Below, piece by piece: positions 1 through 11,366 of a stretch of DNA of 64,000 nt (within the stretch, counting starts at the first letter, position 1; the number at the start of each line of letters is the position of its first letter). A program made the translations under genes and the position numbers. The notes beneath the pieces were generated by a model. It searched no databases. It was not told the origin of the DNA and saw only the letters and a program-made list of their open reading frames with translations. This DNA is from Tigriopus japonicus (lineage: Eukaryota > Arthropoda > Copepoda > Harpacticoida > Harpacticidae): NCBI GenBank assembly GCA_010645155.1, contig JAAGOF010000023.1, positions 366,421-430,420 on the forward strand. The letters run 5' to 3'.

Positions 1-3000
1 CATTCTTCTTTTTGATGATGTCTTTGAATGACGTTGCCTTTCAAAGTTGCTCTTGAAATGTTCCCAGTAAGGGTTAGATAGACAGTTCTTTTTCTTAGCA
101 GAAATCTGCCCTGGCAGACATAGATTTGGTATCAGAGGGATGAAGGAAGTTGATGTGTCTTGTTGACTACTGACGTCGTGTGGGCGTGAAGGGTACGCAA
201 ATTCTCCGAGTTGCAAATCTTCTCTCATCTTTTGCGTCAGTAACGCCTTTTTCTCCTCCGTTGCTGTTTTTGTCTGACTGACTGATAAATCTGGCAACAC
301 ATTTTGTTCAGATCTAAAGCCAAGTCCGTGACCAGTCATTTCAAATGGTTCGAATATTTTACGATGCTAAAAAGACTGAGGGGTCCCAGGTGCAAATATT
401 GAAGCGACATATTTTTATCTTGTTAACACTCCCTTGGATTTATTTGCTGTAGAAGTGAATCTTGATTGCAAATTAGCGTATTTATGATCATACAAAATAA
501 AATATTTACCACGCCAGATTCGATTGCACTAACTCAAAAAAGCATAATGATAAGTCTTAAAATTTCTGAACTTTTTTATCATTTTCGGCAGGATCCTGTC
601 AATTGGAGATGAACAAAAGGCTCTTAGCCGAAACCAAAAATTTCGACCTGTGGAGGGCTTCTGAATTTAAAAAGAAATCTGAAAAATTGCGTTTCAGAGG
701 TTCATGGACCCATAAATCTTCGACTTTGTTGTTTAACTCCATCCTTTAAAGTGCATAACCTACTTTTGGTAAGCATAACCGAAACCGAAATTTCGGCCGT
801 AATTTCAACCGAAAGATCTTTTAGTCCATCACTATTTTTATATCACTATTTTTCTTGGCCTTTAAAGTTTAAAATACTCTTTGAATGTCTTGTTTCTTCT
901 TAGTTAAAGTAGAAAATTTGATTGAGTTACTCTCCAACGTGAAACAAATTAAATTTGCAACCACCCTTAGTTTTAAGCGGTCAAATTGTTTTCTTGAAGA
1001 TGAGCAATGGGAGTGAGGTATGTTTTACCCAAGGTGGGATGGCTTTAAAGAGGTTCCTCATTTTTTGCATTTGTCAGTGGGGATTATTAGCTTTTAAAAT
1101 TTAAACCCTTGCCAATCTGACCACCAACCCTGCTCATGTTTGCTTGTCCATTAAGTGAGTGCTTAGGCAGAATAGTCAAGTGGCCAATGAGGAATTTCAG
1201 CACTTGAAGAGTAGTTCCGATTTCCTCATACCTACAGACAGCACACTAATGTAAGTGAAAAGTGAAAGAACAATATCATAGGTGTTCAATTGCCCAGGGA
1301 CCTCTAAACCTTTTGCAATCAATCAATGAGCATTCTTTTTGACAAAGCATAAAAATGTTCCTAAAGATCATTCTCCGTTTCAATCTCTCAACTGATCTTT
1401 TTTTTGCTAGAAGCCGCAATAAAATGGACTTATGGATCAACACTGAATCAGTCATCTTTTTAGTATAATTTAGAAGTATTTGTCTGTCTATTTTTTCATT
1501 GTACTTTTCCATTTTTCATTTGTTTCTATTTTTTTATCTGTAAATGACCAAGAAACAGTTTGGCTCAATAGAACCTTTAAGGAGTAAAAAAACTAGCTTT
1601 TGTTGACACAAATAATTCAGATATAGCAACTTTCAAACAGAAACAAGAAAGTAGGGAAAAAATAGAATCACGTTTAGTTAATTAGTTGTCATTTCATCCA
1701 TGCCCGATTTGTCAAGAGAAAAATATTTTACTCCAAGGTGTTTGCCAAAATCTGAACGCTTTTCAAATTCAAAATCAATTTACATCCGTTTCAACTTATA
1801 AGTTGAAGTATATCGAATATCAGAGACATCTGGTGGTATATTTTTCAAAAGAAGTACAAAGAGAATGTCAATTGGTTACATGAAAGACATTATTGAGCAT
1901 GAAAACTACCATTGTACGACAGTCGAGATGGTTCTTACATGAGTCCTCCTTGGCCATTTTTTCTCCTGTTCCGGCACCCCATGTGCTCAAATTTGAATGC
2001 AAATAATTTAAAATATGCAGTCTCATGCTGTGTGCATGACACCAATGATCGGAGCCTGACAGGACACCAATGCTAATCTGTCCATTTACAGTCAACCCAA
2101 GAGCAATCGTGTTTGAAAAGAACTCGTTGATAAATTCAAAGCCTATTCAGTGAAAGTACAGCGGACCCCCAAACCAAAAACGGATCTCTCTTTAACTGTT
2201 CTAAATTCAAGACTTGTGTTGATCGTTGTACTCGTCAGGGAAGATAGATGCTAAAACAACATTGAGGTACAACAGACAAAGAACACTCCAAAATAAATAG
2301 ATCCTGTCGTCCACTTGATGCCACTCTAGATATCCATAAGAGGCCATGACGTGGGTGCTTCAACACTCGATCCTTCTCTCAAGCAATCAAGAGAACGACG
2401 ACATCCCGCGATGCAAATCGACACGTTACCTGGCAACACTGATAATGAAAAAGATACACAACACTCGCTCAAGTGCCCATCCCCAAATGCAACCCAAAGG
2501 CAGCCTTTTTCAGGGAAGTCAACTCAAAAGGACCGTCATCTACTGTCCTAGGCTGCGTAATGAAGGTTCTCACTTTATTTCAATGGGTCGTGAACCCAAT
2601 TTTATGGCCCACCCACACGATTTGTGAGCCGGTTAGCGTGAACAGTTGTTGGATGGAGACTCGCACGTGTCCTTGAAAGATTACCCTTTGTCAAAAAGGA
2701 GACGAGATACACATCCATCACTTGAAAATTCAATGAATGAGACAAGTTTATTTTTAAGGGCCCCCATGTTTGATCATGATCTATATCAAGTGAACAAAGG
2801 TCGATTTTGTAGTGTTCTTAAGGGGGTAGTTAAGTGCAAGAAATTGCTTCCGTATGCTTAAGGCTCTCAAGAGTGATTAAAGTAGAGCTAGAAGCCCAGC
2901 CCAAAATGAACTTCATTTTTTTGCCCAATCATTCCGTTTGGCGTTGAAAGGTAGCCATGAGAGTAAGGACGAAAAGAGGTGATTTATAATGTTTACTCGA

Positions 3001-4509
3001 GGCAAGGATGCATGAGTTTGAAGAAAGTAAACCGCGCTACTTTTCATCGGTCTGTGCGCGAAATTACACAAATGCGCCTGAAGCAGGGAAAACTCAACAC
3101 CTGGGAGTCGAATCGAAAAAATGAGATAAAACAACATGCCCGATTGTTTGAGCATTAGACCTACTTCAAACAGTAGTTCCACGTCCTGTGCCATTGATCA
3201 GGAGAGCATCGGAAGAGTGTTGGATCTAGGTTTTTTTTAAATTTTAGTATCGGGCATAACACACTTTAAAGCAGTTCCATGAGTACCTATTTGCCTATCA
3301 AAGCCACCATTAAAATTTGATGTGGGATGCCTTAATCGGATGCTGAATTTTTTAGGAGCATTAGGAATTCAATCTTTTTGACCAAATCAGTCTGGGAATC
3401 AAAGGCTTCTTTAAATGTCACTCTTTACTAATAATTTTCCGAATCAAGATCAGGAATTGTTGTGTTAAGGTTTTTGTCGCCAATTTTACTTTTTGAAATC
3501 ACCATTTAATTCATTTGATATTCTAATAAAGTATGGATGAGCATTCAGTTAAAAAATGTTTACATAAAAGCGAAATAATTTCTGCCATGATTAAGTTGAT
3601 CTAATTACAAGGAAAAGTGAAACTTGTGAACCCAATTGTCTGAAAATAGCACTCCTCCCTTTGAAAACACCCTAGGTCAATCATCTCATGTAATTTATTG
3701 ATTCTGGTTATGCATTTACTTTTCATGTATATTCTCAGCTTCAACTTCATTTCTATCAAAAGATTAAATGTATTATTGAATCAAATCTTTTCCTTAAAAC
3801 ATGCGATGACAATGCCAGTCATTTGAGCATCATCAATCAATCAATATTTGAAGTACTGCATGATTCTTTCAATACCCACAGCTTAGTCTTCCTCGCTCAC
3901 TTGCCAACAAGGGATTGCGTCAATGGTCATTGATGTTTTTGTCGTGGAATTAGGCTAAAGGCGCTTTGGAAGCAAAAATTAAGCCCCTCCAGAATGAGCT
4001 TATCCCGTAGGATGGATGCCTTTCAGTTGCAATACGGTCCAGACTAAAACTCAAATCAAATTGAGGAACAATATAAACGGTTCTCATGACCATTTGGTAT
4101 TGTAAATGGCGTCAAATAAAGCAGATGGTTGGTCTGAAACACTGGTTTTTGTTATTTACTAAAATTGGCTTCCAGGGAATATTCCAACATATTTATTTTT
4201 GGTTCATTTGCGAAGTCTGAACTTTTGGGCTGATGATGGGGCCCGAGAATGGTTTCTTTTTCTTCTCATTCAGAGCCATGACGTTTTATATACAGACTTG
4301 ATTGCAACCAAATTATGGCCATGTTCTCTGCATTTCAAGGCCCTTATGCATGGTTAATTGGAATTCGCTCTCCCTCATACTTGAAGTCAAGAACAAAGAG
4401 TACTGAGATAGAACCAATCTAGAATTGCTTCAAGATTGTCTTAACGAACACAAAGTTGTAGAACAATAACGACAAACTCATTTGTTTTACGTCTTTTTTT
4501 CTTTTTCAG
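1..4509. other. Non-coding stretch upstream of the zinc-finger exon
   Basis: I see no supportable gene here. Open frames are short and carry no recognisable motif. The exon at 4510 starts inside a codon, so at least one earlier coding exon of the Slp gene must exist. It should hold the first helix of the Rab-binding domain. I could not find it here, so it is probably left of the window and this stretch is probably intron. A perfect 12-base palindrome, CCGAAATTTCGG, lies at 785-796, and a hAT-like end (CCATCACTA) finishes at 834. Confidence 0.5.
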
Positions 4510-4746
4510 TCGTTTGAAAGCCGAATTGGCCATGTTGAAAAAGAAAGGTGCCCTCAAAGTAAACCAGAACCATCCAGTATGGCACGTCGATCCCAATCGG
4601 TCTTGTGGGCGGTGCCGAGCAGAACTTGGACGCATCATGAACCGAGGGGCGTTCTGCAAGGTGTGCAAAGTCCGAGTTTGCAAAAATTGTCGCGAGTACA
4701 ACCTCAAGGGAACCGATTGGATATGCACCGTATGTCACAAGAATAT
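4510..4746 (+). CDS. btsz: Slp/bitesize exon: FYVE-type zinc finger of the Rab-binding domain
   Basis: This exon encodes the zinc-finger core of the Slp-homology domain, which in synaptotagmin-like proteins, rabphilin and related effectors binds GTP-loaded Rab27/Rab3/Rab8-type GTPases on vesicles. It opens with the end of a basic helix (RLKAELAMLKKK). Four CxxC pairs follow (CGRC, CKVC, CKNC, CTVC) with spacing C-x2-C-x13-C-x2-C-x4-C-x2-C-x11-C-x2-C, enough ligands for two zinc ions as in Slp3-5 and rabphilin. The exon is bounded by a pyrimidine-rich acceptor ending at 4509 and a GTAAGT donor at 4747. It starts after two bases of a codon and ends with two bases (AT). Joining to 13887 gives NMEIQVASGEW, which continues the family pattern exactly. 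The first helix of the domain is missing from the window. The family call is firm; orthology to fly bitesize is inferred from the later C2 exons and the long central exon. Confidence 0.87.
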
Positions 4747-4953
4747 GTAAGTACAAAATATACCTGTCCTTGTTTCATAATGCAAATGACGAGTTATAAA
4801 CGTGATATGATGGAAGTTGTCGTGTTGTTAACTTTGTCCACAAGAGGGCGTCTTTGTCTGGGATTTTGAAGCAGTTGATATATTGACAAAAGCGCACCCT
4901 GTTGAAAAAAGAATTGATTTTCATAGAGCATATGTATTTCAATTTGTTTTTGA

Positions 4954-6350
4954 CTATGGAATAGCAAAAGAGAGCTTTTGCGAGGGAAATCGGACACTTT
5001 CCGTCCCTCCGTGACGGCTGTGTTGACATCTGCTTGGATTGACTTGGAGACCTTGAAGGTTCCACGACTCTACTTTTATAGAAGAATTGGTCCACTTTTG
5101 GGAATCTGGATCAAACACTTCAACTATATTAACGCCTATTTTAGAGTAGCCCCCAGCTACCAAAAGCTGATTTCCCAACATTGCCAACACTGGTTTCCGA
5201 GATCTTGGATAGTGAAGCTTGGCCTTTAACACTATCCATCGATCGCTTTGGTTGTAACCACTTGGTTTCCAAGGCAACATTTCCATATCATTCCTGTCCA
5301 CTCCATCATGACCAGTTCCAGCTCCAACAACCAACCACGTCTGGTTCAACAAGGACACCTTGTTACATCCATGGGATCCTCTCCTATGGTTTAATTTGGG
5401 CATAGGAAAACCTAAGACAAAAGTTACTTCGATTTAGAATCCTAACATTTAAACATGTAGTTTATCATTTACCATCAAAGAGTTGATTCTTGCGAAGTAC
5501 AAAATGGTAGGTGTCCTTCAAGGGGACATTATGAAACCCTCCAGTGGTAATGATGTGGCTAGAATCGACTGATATCAAACAAGTTTCATTTGGAAATTGA
5601 AAAGATGCAGTTGACTTGTTGAAAATCACGGGTTGCCCAAACTTTTTGGAGACAACCTGTAGCTTTCCATCGTATCCTTGTAAAATTAAATGGTCATTGA
5701 CCATCACACCTCCAATATTCACGTTCAATCCATTTGACTGAAGATCTTTCTGGTTTGGCGGACTTTCTCCATAACTGGGTTGCTTAGGGTTTTTTAAAGT
5801 TTTCCGTGATATCAAGCGTGGATCCCAAGCATTATTATAGGGATTGTATAAAGCACAGATTGACTGAGTCTGATTGGCAAAACAAGCAATCATACTGCAA
5901 TCCTCGGTAACGCCGTATGTAGCTTTAAAACCCCTTGGAATGGGAAGCGATCTGAAATTCGTCTTATTAGTAAACAATTTTCACCACTGAAATGAGAGCG
6001 TATTACCGAGTAATAGTTGAGCAATTGTGGGGTGTACTGAAGTGTCTAATGAAAATTATTTCACTTTTTGCAACAGTCTCAGCCAAAATGAGGGAACTTT
6101 CACCATTCACAGGCGAAAACCTCAACTTTGTCTCTGGTGTAAAGTAGGGATTGGCAAACACTTGAGCGCCAGATCGATGGAAGCGAAAATAAATCAATAG
6201 CACCACACCCAACAAAATCAGACACACTACACTTAAAGTTGGCCAGACAAATCGGTGCCATCTCCTCCACTTTCTTCCATATCCTGCACTGCTATTCTGC
6301 AAGAGAATTTGGAAAGTAGGCGATGGTTCAAATTCAGAAAATCTGGCCAT
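4954..6350 (-). CDS. Type II membrane protein with Kelch-like repeats (nested gene, 3 exons)
   Basis: Exons on the minus strand are 6350-6007, 5951-5473 and 5411-4954. The introns are 55 and 61 bp, both GT-AG, and the phases match (CG|A, then G|GT), giving a 426-residue protein. Residues 1-43 are cytosolic and end in a basic cluster (GRKWRRWHR). One hydrophobic span of about 22 residues (FVWPTLSVVCLILLGVVLLI) follows, so N-in, C-out topology is expected. The outside part holds at least six N-x-S/T sequons (NQT, NKS, NET, NQT, NQS, NSS), which fits a lumenal or extracellular domain. Kelch blades are visible as SSHIITTGGFHNVPLKDTYH followed by the linker FPMPKLNHRRGSHG, and as NQLLVAGGYSKIG with a later FDPDSQKW. 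The ATG at 6350 is chosen because an upstream in-frame GTG is not a normal eukaryotic start. The gene sits inside an intron of the Slp gene on the opposite strand. Its ligand and function are unknown. Fewer than six clear blades are visible, so the propeller may be divergent or incomplete. Confidence 0.72.
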
Positions 6351-9300
6351 GATTTCGAGCACATTTGCACATAGATCGGGTTACTCGAGCACCGTGACTA
6401 TTCAGTATGATAAGACCGTGATTACTTCCTGTACAGATCTCTCAAATCAACTTCAAACATACATAGAACACCGGCCGAAAGTATTTGAGGATACTTCTTT
6501 CAGAAGTCAGTCACTTTTTTAATGCCAGCACAATATGGTCGCCTTAAAATATCAATATTAATAACAAAGGAGACCTTTGATGTAATTGTGATTCCATTTT
6601 TATTTTTAACTCTGAGTAATTGTGATTGTAATTAATGACATTTTGGCCAATGTAATGTTCACCAGTTGCAAGCGCCGTTTGCATTTTTGAGTGGGCCAAG
6701 AACCATGAAACGTTTCATAGAGGGCTCAAATTACTGTATGAAGGAATGGTACATATGACTGGTTCGTAGTGAATATTGGGACCCAATCTTCGGGTCAAGT
6801 TTAAGCCTCATTTAGATAACCCCTTGATGGAATTTGAGACACTAACGTGACAGGCGAGTGGTTTCATTTACATTTCAGGAAAAAACGGACCACACACACA
6901 CAATTTGGAACTTGTTGTTTGAACTGACAATGCTAGATTGCCAGTAACTTGGTACGAGCCATCCTCATTCTTGGTAAACCCTTTCATGGTCATTTGTATG
7001 CGTTATCGACGAACGAATAGAAGATAACATCTTTCGTTGTGATTGCTTGAAAACAATGGTTGGACTTAAACTTTTCCCAAAATGGCAATTGTTTTTCTGC
7101 AAAACAGATATAAAAAGGGAAGAAAATGGATTGGCCGCGAGGATTGCTAATTACGGCACTAGAAACTAGAGTAATAGATAGGCGTTTTAACCAAGCGACA
7201 GCTTATTTGTAGAGCACCTCTATGTAGATAGGCCATTGCTTTTTGTTCTTAATTTAGATAAAAACGAGGTTGGTTTTTTACATCTTCCAGTTAACACACA
7301 TGGAATGAGCTGAACCTTGGAAGGAATTAGGAACTAATCGAAGGTGCAGTCAAACATTTGTGCAAGGCGTCAAAAATTGTAAATTGTGAAAAAAACGAGG
7401 CTAAGCATTGTACCTTTTCGCTTCTTTGGAAAAGTTCAACATTTTTAGCTGAGCCTACACGAAAAAGCAAGTGCATCCCATGACTCCGAAGGATCTCACG
7501 TCTGGCAAACGTTCCTTTGCACCAAAGTGAGCTGCATTGTCTCCTTTCATGAAGAAAACCTCTGGCCTTATTCAGCATCCCATTTATGGTCACAATCGTC
7601 TTCTCTAGTAAAAAAAATCAAGTTTGAAATATAACCGCGTAGATCGAATGGTTGCCTTGGTTCACTTCAGATGCGATGGATTCAAGATTGGGTTCAAACT
7701 CTTATGAAGATGAATCCAAAGAATTAGCCCCATCATCCCCCAATCTCCGCTTGAATTAGGTCATGCCTCATTCCATGAAAACCCTTCCTAGAGTGATCTT
7801 GAGGCCCTAGCAGGGTTCCCATACAAAGAAACGAGGAGCATTTATCATATCAGAACCAGGCTCTCGCATACCGTAATCAAGTTTCGTTCTACCTTCTCCA
7901 AGACCTGGAACTGATGGGGGCATCCTCCTAGAGACAATTACACGATTTTGTCCGTTTAGACACACCCTTATTTGGTACGGAATGAATAAAAGTCAATTAA
8001 GCATGCCATTTACATATGGAATCGGCGTCGGCAGCAGTCGTATCCGTTGACATCACCCGCAGGTCTTGAGCACTCTCCGAAACCCTGGTTGAATGGGCAT
8101 TGAAGAGAGTTGAAGATTTTTTTTTTCCTCTCTCAGAGCTCGTAGACGAGATTTGTGAAGAGTGTTTGCGTGCATGATGCCACAGAGCAGATCAGCTCAA
8201 GAATATGGGTAACATTTGAGACTTGCCCGACAGAATCTTTGAAAGGCAACAGGTCCCATCAAGTGGGCTTCTTCTTCGATCTGAACGCTCGAACGCAGGC
8301 ATTCTCTCACTCACTCACTCTCTCTCTCTCCCTTTCGCACGCAAGCACACATTCTTTCATAGATCTAGTCCAAGAGCTAGACTGGCCGTTTTGAGATCTG
8401 GTTCTTAAAAGGTGAGAATCTGCCTTTTTCAAGGAACAAAGCATGGTGTTACATGTTTCAAAGGATTGCCCTGTGTTTGTCGAAAACTAAGCACCCCAGA
8501 ATCGCACACGGGTCTCCTATTGATGGCTCTAGTAAAACGCAAAGGGGCCCTTTTCGTGCAAAGGATGAAACTTCTTGCGAGCAATCGTTGTCTTCTTCTT
8601 CGTCGTGGTCGATGGCGAGTGCATGTACTACATACTGTAGGGCTGGCGCCGGATTTTGGATGTTCTTAGGCCGTATGAGGATTTTTGGTAATCGAAGCGC
8701 CCAACTAGTGACCAGTTGTCTTTAGATGGGTTGACAGGCCAGCACCACCATCAACAGGACCTCAGCTGAACCCCATTTGGCCAGTGAAACAAGTGAAACC
8801 CTGACAGCCGTCTCTCTAGATGTCCAGATCGGTGACAAGTCTTGTGCTAATCATGCCACAACTTTGAACACAAATATGTGAACAACTACAACAAACCAGT
8901 GTTGCTCAGTGTTGTTAAGTGTTGTCTTTCAAAAAAAGTGTAAGAACAACAACGCCAACTTGAGGTTTGTGCGTTTGGAATCAGATTTGGACAGCAGGTG
9001 GTTGAATATATTGTGAGCTTGTAGTCATGGATGAATAGAAACTAATCTCATGAGTGAAACTTTGCCTCTCGGCTTTGTTTTGATCGCCACCTACCACGAC
9101 CAAACGATGCTAATCTTGGAGTCCCTTCACTTGTCTGGTCTGATTCCTGATCCTTATCTTAATTTCGAAAACTTATGAATGCGAGTTAAGTTCATCGTGA
9201 CTTCATTACCTCTCCATACATGCTTCATTGGTTGAATGAGAATCGAGCTTTGACTTCAAAGAGGGCATGATATGCATTACAAATTGTCTAAATGACTTAT

Positions 9301-11004
9301 TTAATGCCAACAGATGAGCTTTGAATCAGTGTTAACCACATACTAGAACTCTCCACTTCCCACCGATGGAATGACAGCCGCCGCAAGATTTGTGGCTAGT
9401 CTCATTTTTTAAAGTGATTTGGGAAGTATTTGAAATGAATTAGGTGCGGCAAAACAACAACCCCCTTCTGTTTCCTTGCCGTAGCTTTCTGAGGGTAGAT
9501 ACAGCAACAACAATATGAATCTGGGGGTGTATCTTGTGGATTTCCTGTCAATTAAAAAGACATAAAACTCTCGTCTCAAATGTTCTGTGTTCGTCAAGTC
9601 GCAAATATCCGCAATTTTCGACACAATACCAGATTTTCTCAAGTACCCTTTTCCAAATTGGAAATGAAAAATAACGGTGGAGACACTGTTGCCCTGTTAA
9701 AACACGGCGGACTTTTCCTTTTCCTGGGCTAAATTTGCACCAAATATCAATTATTATACCACAACTCAACAAAAAAAAATGTTCAAAACCATTAGGCCAC
9801 CCATAAAAAGTATTTTTTGTGGGATTGCCAAATTGCTGCCATAAACGGGAGTAGTTTTGAAGGCTTCATGTTTTGAGAAATGGAGTGACCCAAAGCATCT
9901 TTGTCAGTAGACAAACTCAGAACGAATCGTCACGCTATTTATTGCCTTGATCCGGCTAGCCCGGGTTTAATCACGTGTTCCTATTGTTTGATTACAATTC
10001 AACAGAGAGATGAGCGTCGAACAAGTGTTTCCAAAAATGGCTTGATACAAGAGCATCATCATCATCATCTTCTTCTTCTCGATCATCATCTTGCCTCTTA
10101 GAATCAGAAAACGGAGCTTTGAAAGACACACAAAGCCCGGAAAATGCCCAAGTCATGATTCACCGGGGTGATTGTTCCCATTTTATTTAAAGATGCCTCG
10201 TTCTCTATGGCGATGGGAAATTACAGGGCAGGGCTCTTCTTCCTCCATGGGAAACTCAATTTCCATGTCTAAAAGAATCTGGAGTATGTGTTGTCGATTC
10301 ATTTCCCTCTCCCCCAAAAACCGTCCCTTCAGTTGAATTCTCGTTAAAATCGCCACTAAATGAGTGAAGAGAGCGCCTTTGGTCAGCAAACCAAGAAATG
10401 CACCGATATCTTTCACTTATCAGTCAAAATTCACTTTTTCCTCTCTCATTACAAACCGTTATCGTCCCTAAGTAACCAAATGCACTTTCTGCAAGTAAGA
10501 TAAAATTCAGATTAAAATGATTTAAAGGTGAAACTTGCCCAAATGTGTCTGAGAAAGGTGGACTGATCACCCCAAAAAATACATCAATTTGTTCGAAATG
10601 ATGGACCGAGAGGTAAAGCGAGTTGAAGGGAACGAGAAGAAAACGTGTCAGTCTGGAATGCTTTAGGGTCCAATCCAGACCTTAATTGAATCCATCAGTA
10701 GCTCCTTGGGGGTAACCCAGGTAAACCTTTAATCTCGGAGATAGTGAAAGGAGAACAAATCTGATTCCATACCCAGCTGTTGATCCTTCGAAATTAGTGT
10801 TGTTCTGTTATGATCTTCTCTGACGTCAACCGCCGTGGTGATAATAACATCAACAACAACAACAACAACAGGTGCACATGTCTAATAGCTCCGATTACCT
10901 GCATTGATGGGCTTTACGGACGACTTCAAGCACCTGCAGTGATTGACATTTTCAAATGAAATGGTAAGACGAGCCATTGGCCATTGATTGTGCAACACCC
11001 AAAG
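6351..11004. other. Intronic stretch between the nested Kelch gene and the alternative first exon
   Basis: This is part of the intron 4747-13886. The promoter of the nested minus-strand gene should lie just right of 6350, but I see no clear core elements. A CT/ACTC-rich tract sits at about 8300-8340. The region close to 11005 may hold the promoter of the alternative Slp first exon. No coding region with recognisable content was found. Confidence 0.45.
10845..10871 (+). repeat. (CAA)n microsatellite
   Basis: A run of about seven AAC/CAA units lies about 135 bases upstream of the alternative ATG exon at 11005. If that exon is a true first exon, the repeat would lie in its 5' UTR or promoter. 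Confidence 0.7.
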
Positions 11005-11366
11005 ATGAGTTCCCATCGCAGTGGGGCCGAATCGCCCCAACTCACGGAAAGTGAGAACGCTTATAGTGAACCAATCTTTCACCACCGACCTCTTCCGGGC
11101 AAGAGGTTTTCCCATGGTGGATCCAATCATCATCACCACCGGAAACTTTCCCTCCCCCATTCTATGTCTTCTTCACATTACTACATGCCTGTGCCGCCTT
11201 ATTCGCCGAGATCTCCGGCGAGATCCTTAGTGAGCTCATCTTCGTGTTCTTCATCACGGCCGATTTCGAGCACAGGATTCTACAAGACCAAGAAGACCAC
11301 CACGGGTTTCTTTAAGCGAAGATGTACGGTGGAGGATGAAGGGTCCTTCATGAAACTAGATTCTGG
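11005..11366 (+). CDS. btsz: Candidate alternative first coding exon of the Slp gene (no zinc finger)
   Basis: An ATG at 11005 opens a frame of 120 codons rich in Ser, His, Pro and Arg (for example HHHHRKLSLPHSM and RPISSTGFYKTKKTTTGFF). It ends in a GTGAGA donor at 11367 and leaves two bases (GG). The next coding exon at 13887 takes exactly this phase, giving SGGEIQVASGEW, and the zinc-finger exon at 4510-4746 ends in the same phase. The two exons are therefore interchangeable 5' partners of 13887. A stop at 10957-10959 in the same frame and no good acceptor after it argue for a true first exon rather than an internal one. The product would lose the zinc finger and first helix of the Rab-binding domain. 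It could instead be a chance frame, but the donor, the phase and the composition (like the neighbouring linker exons) support it. Confidence 0.6.
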
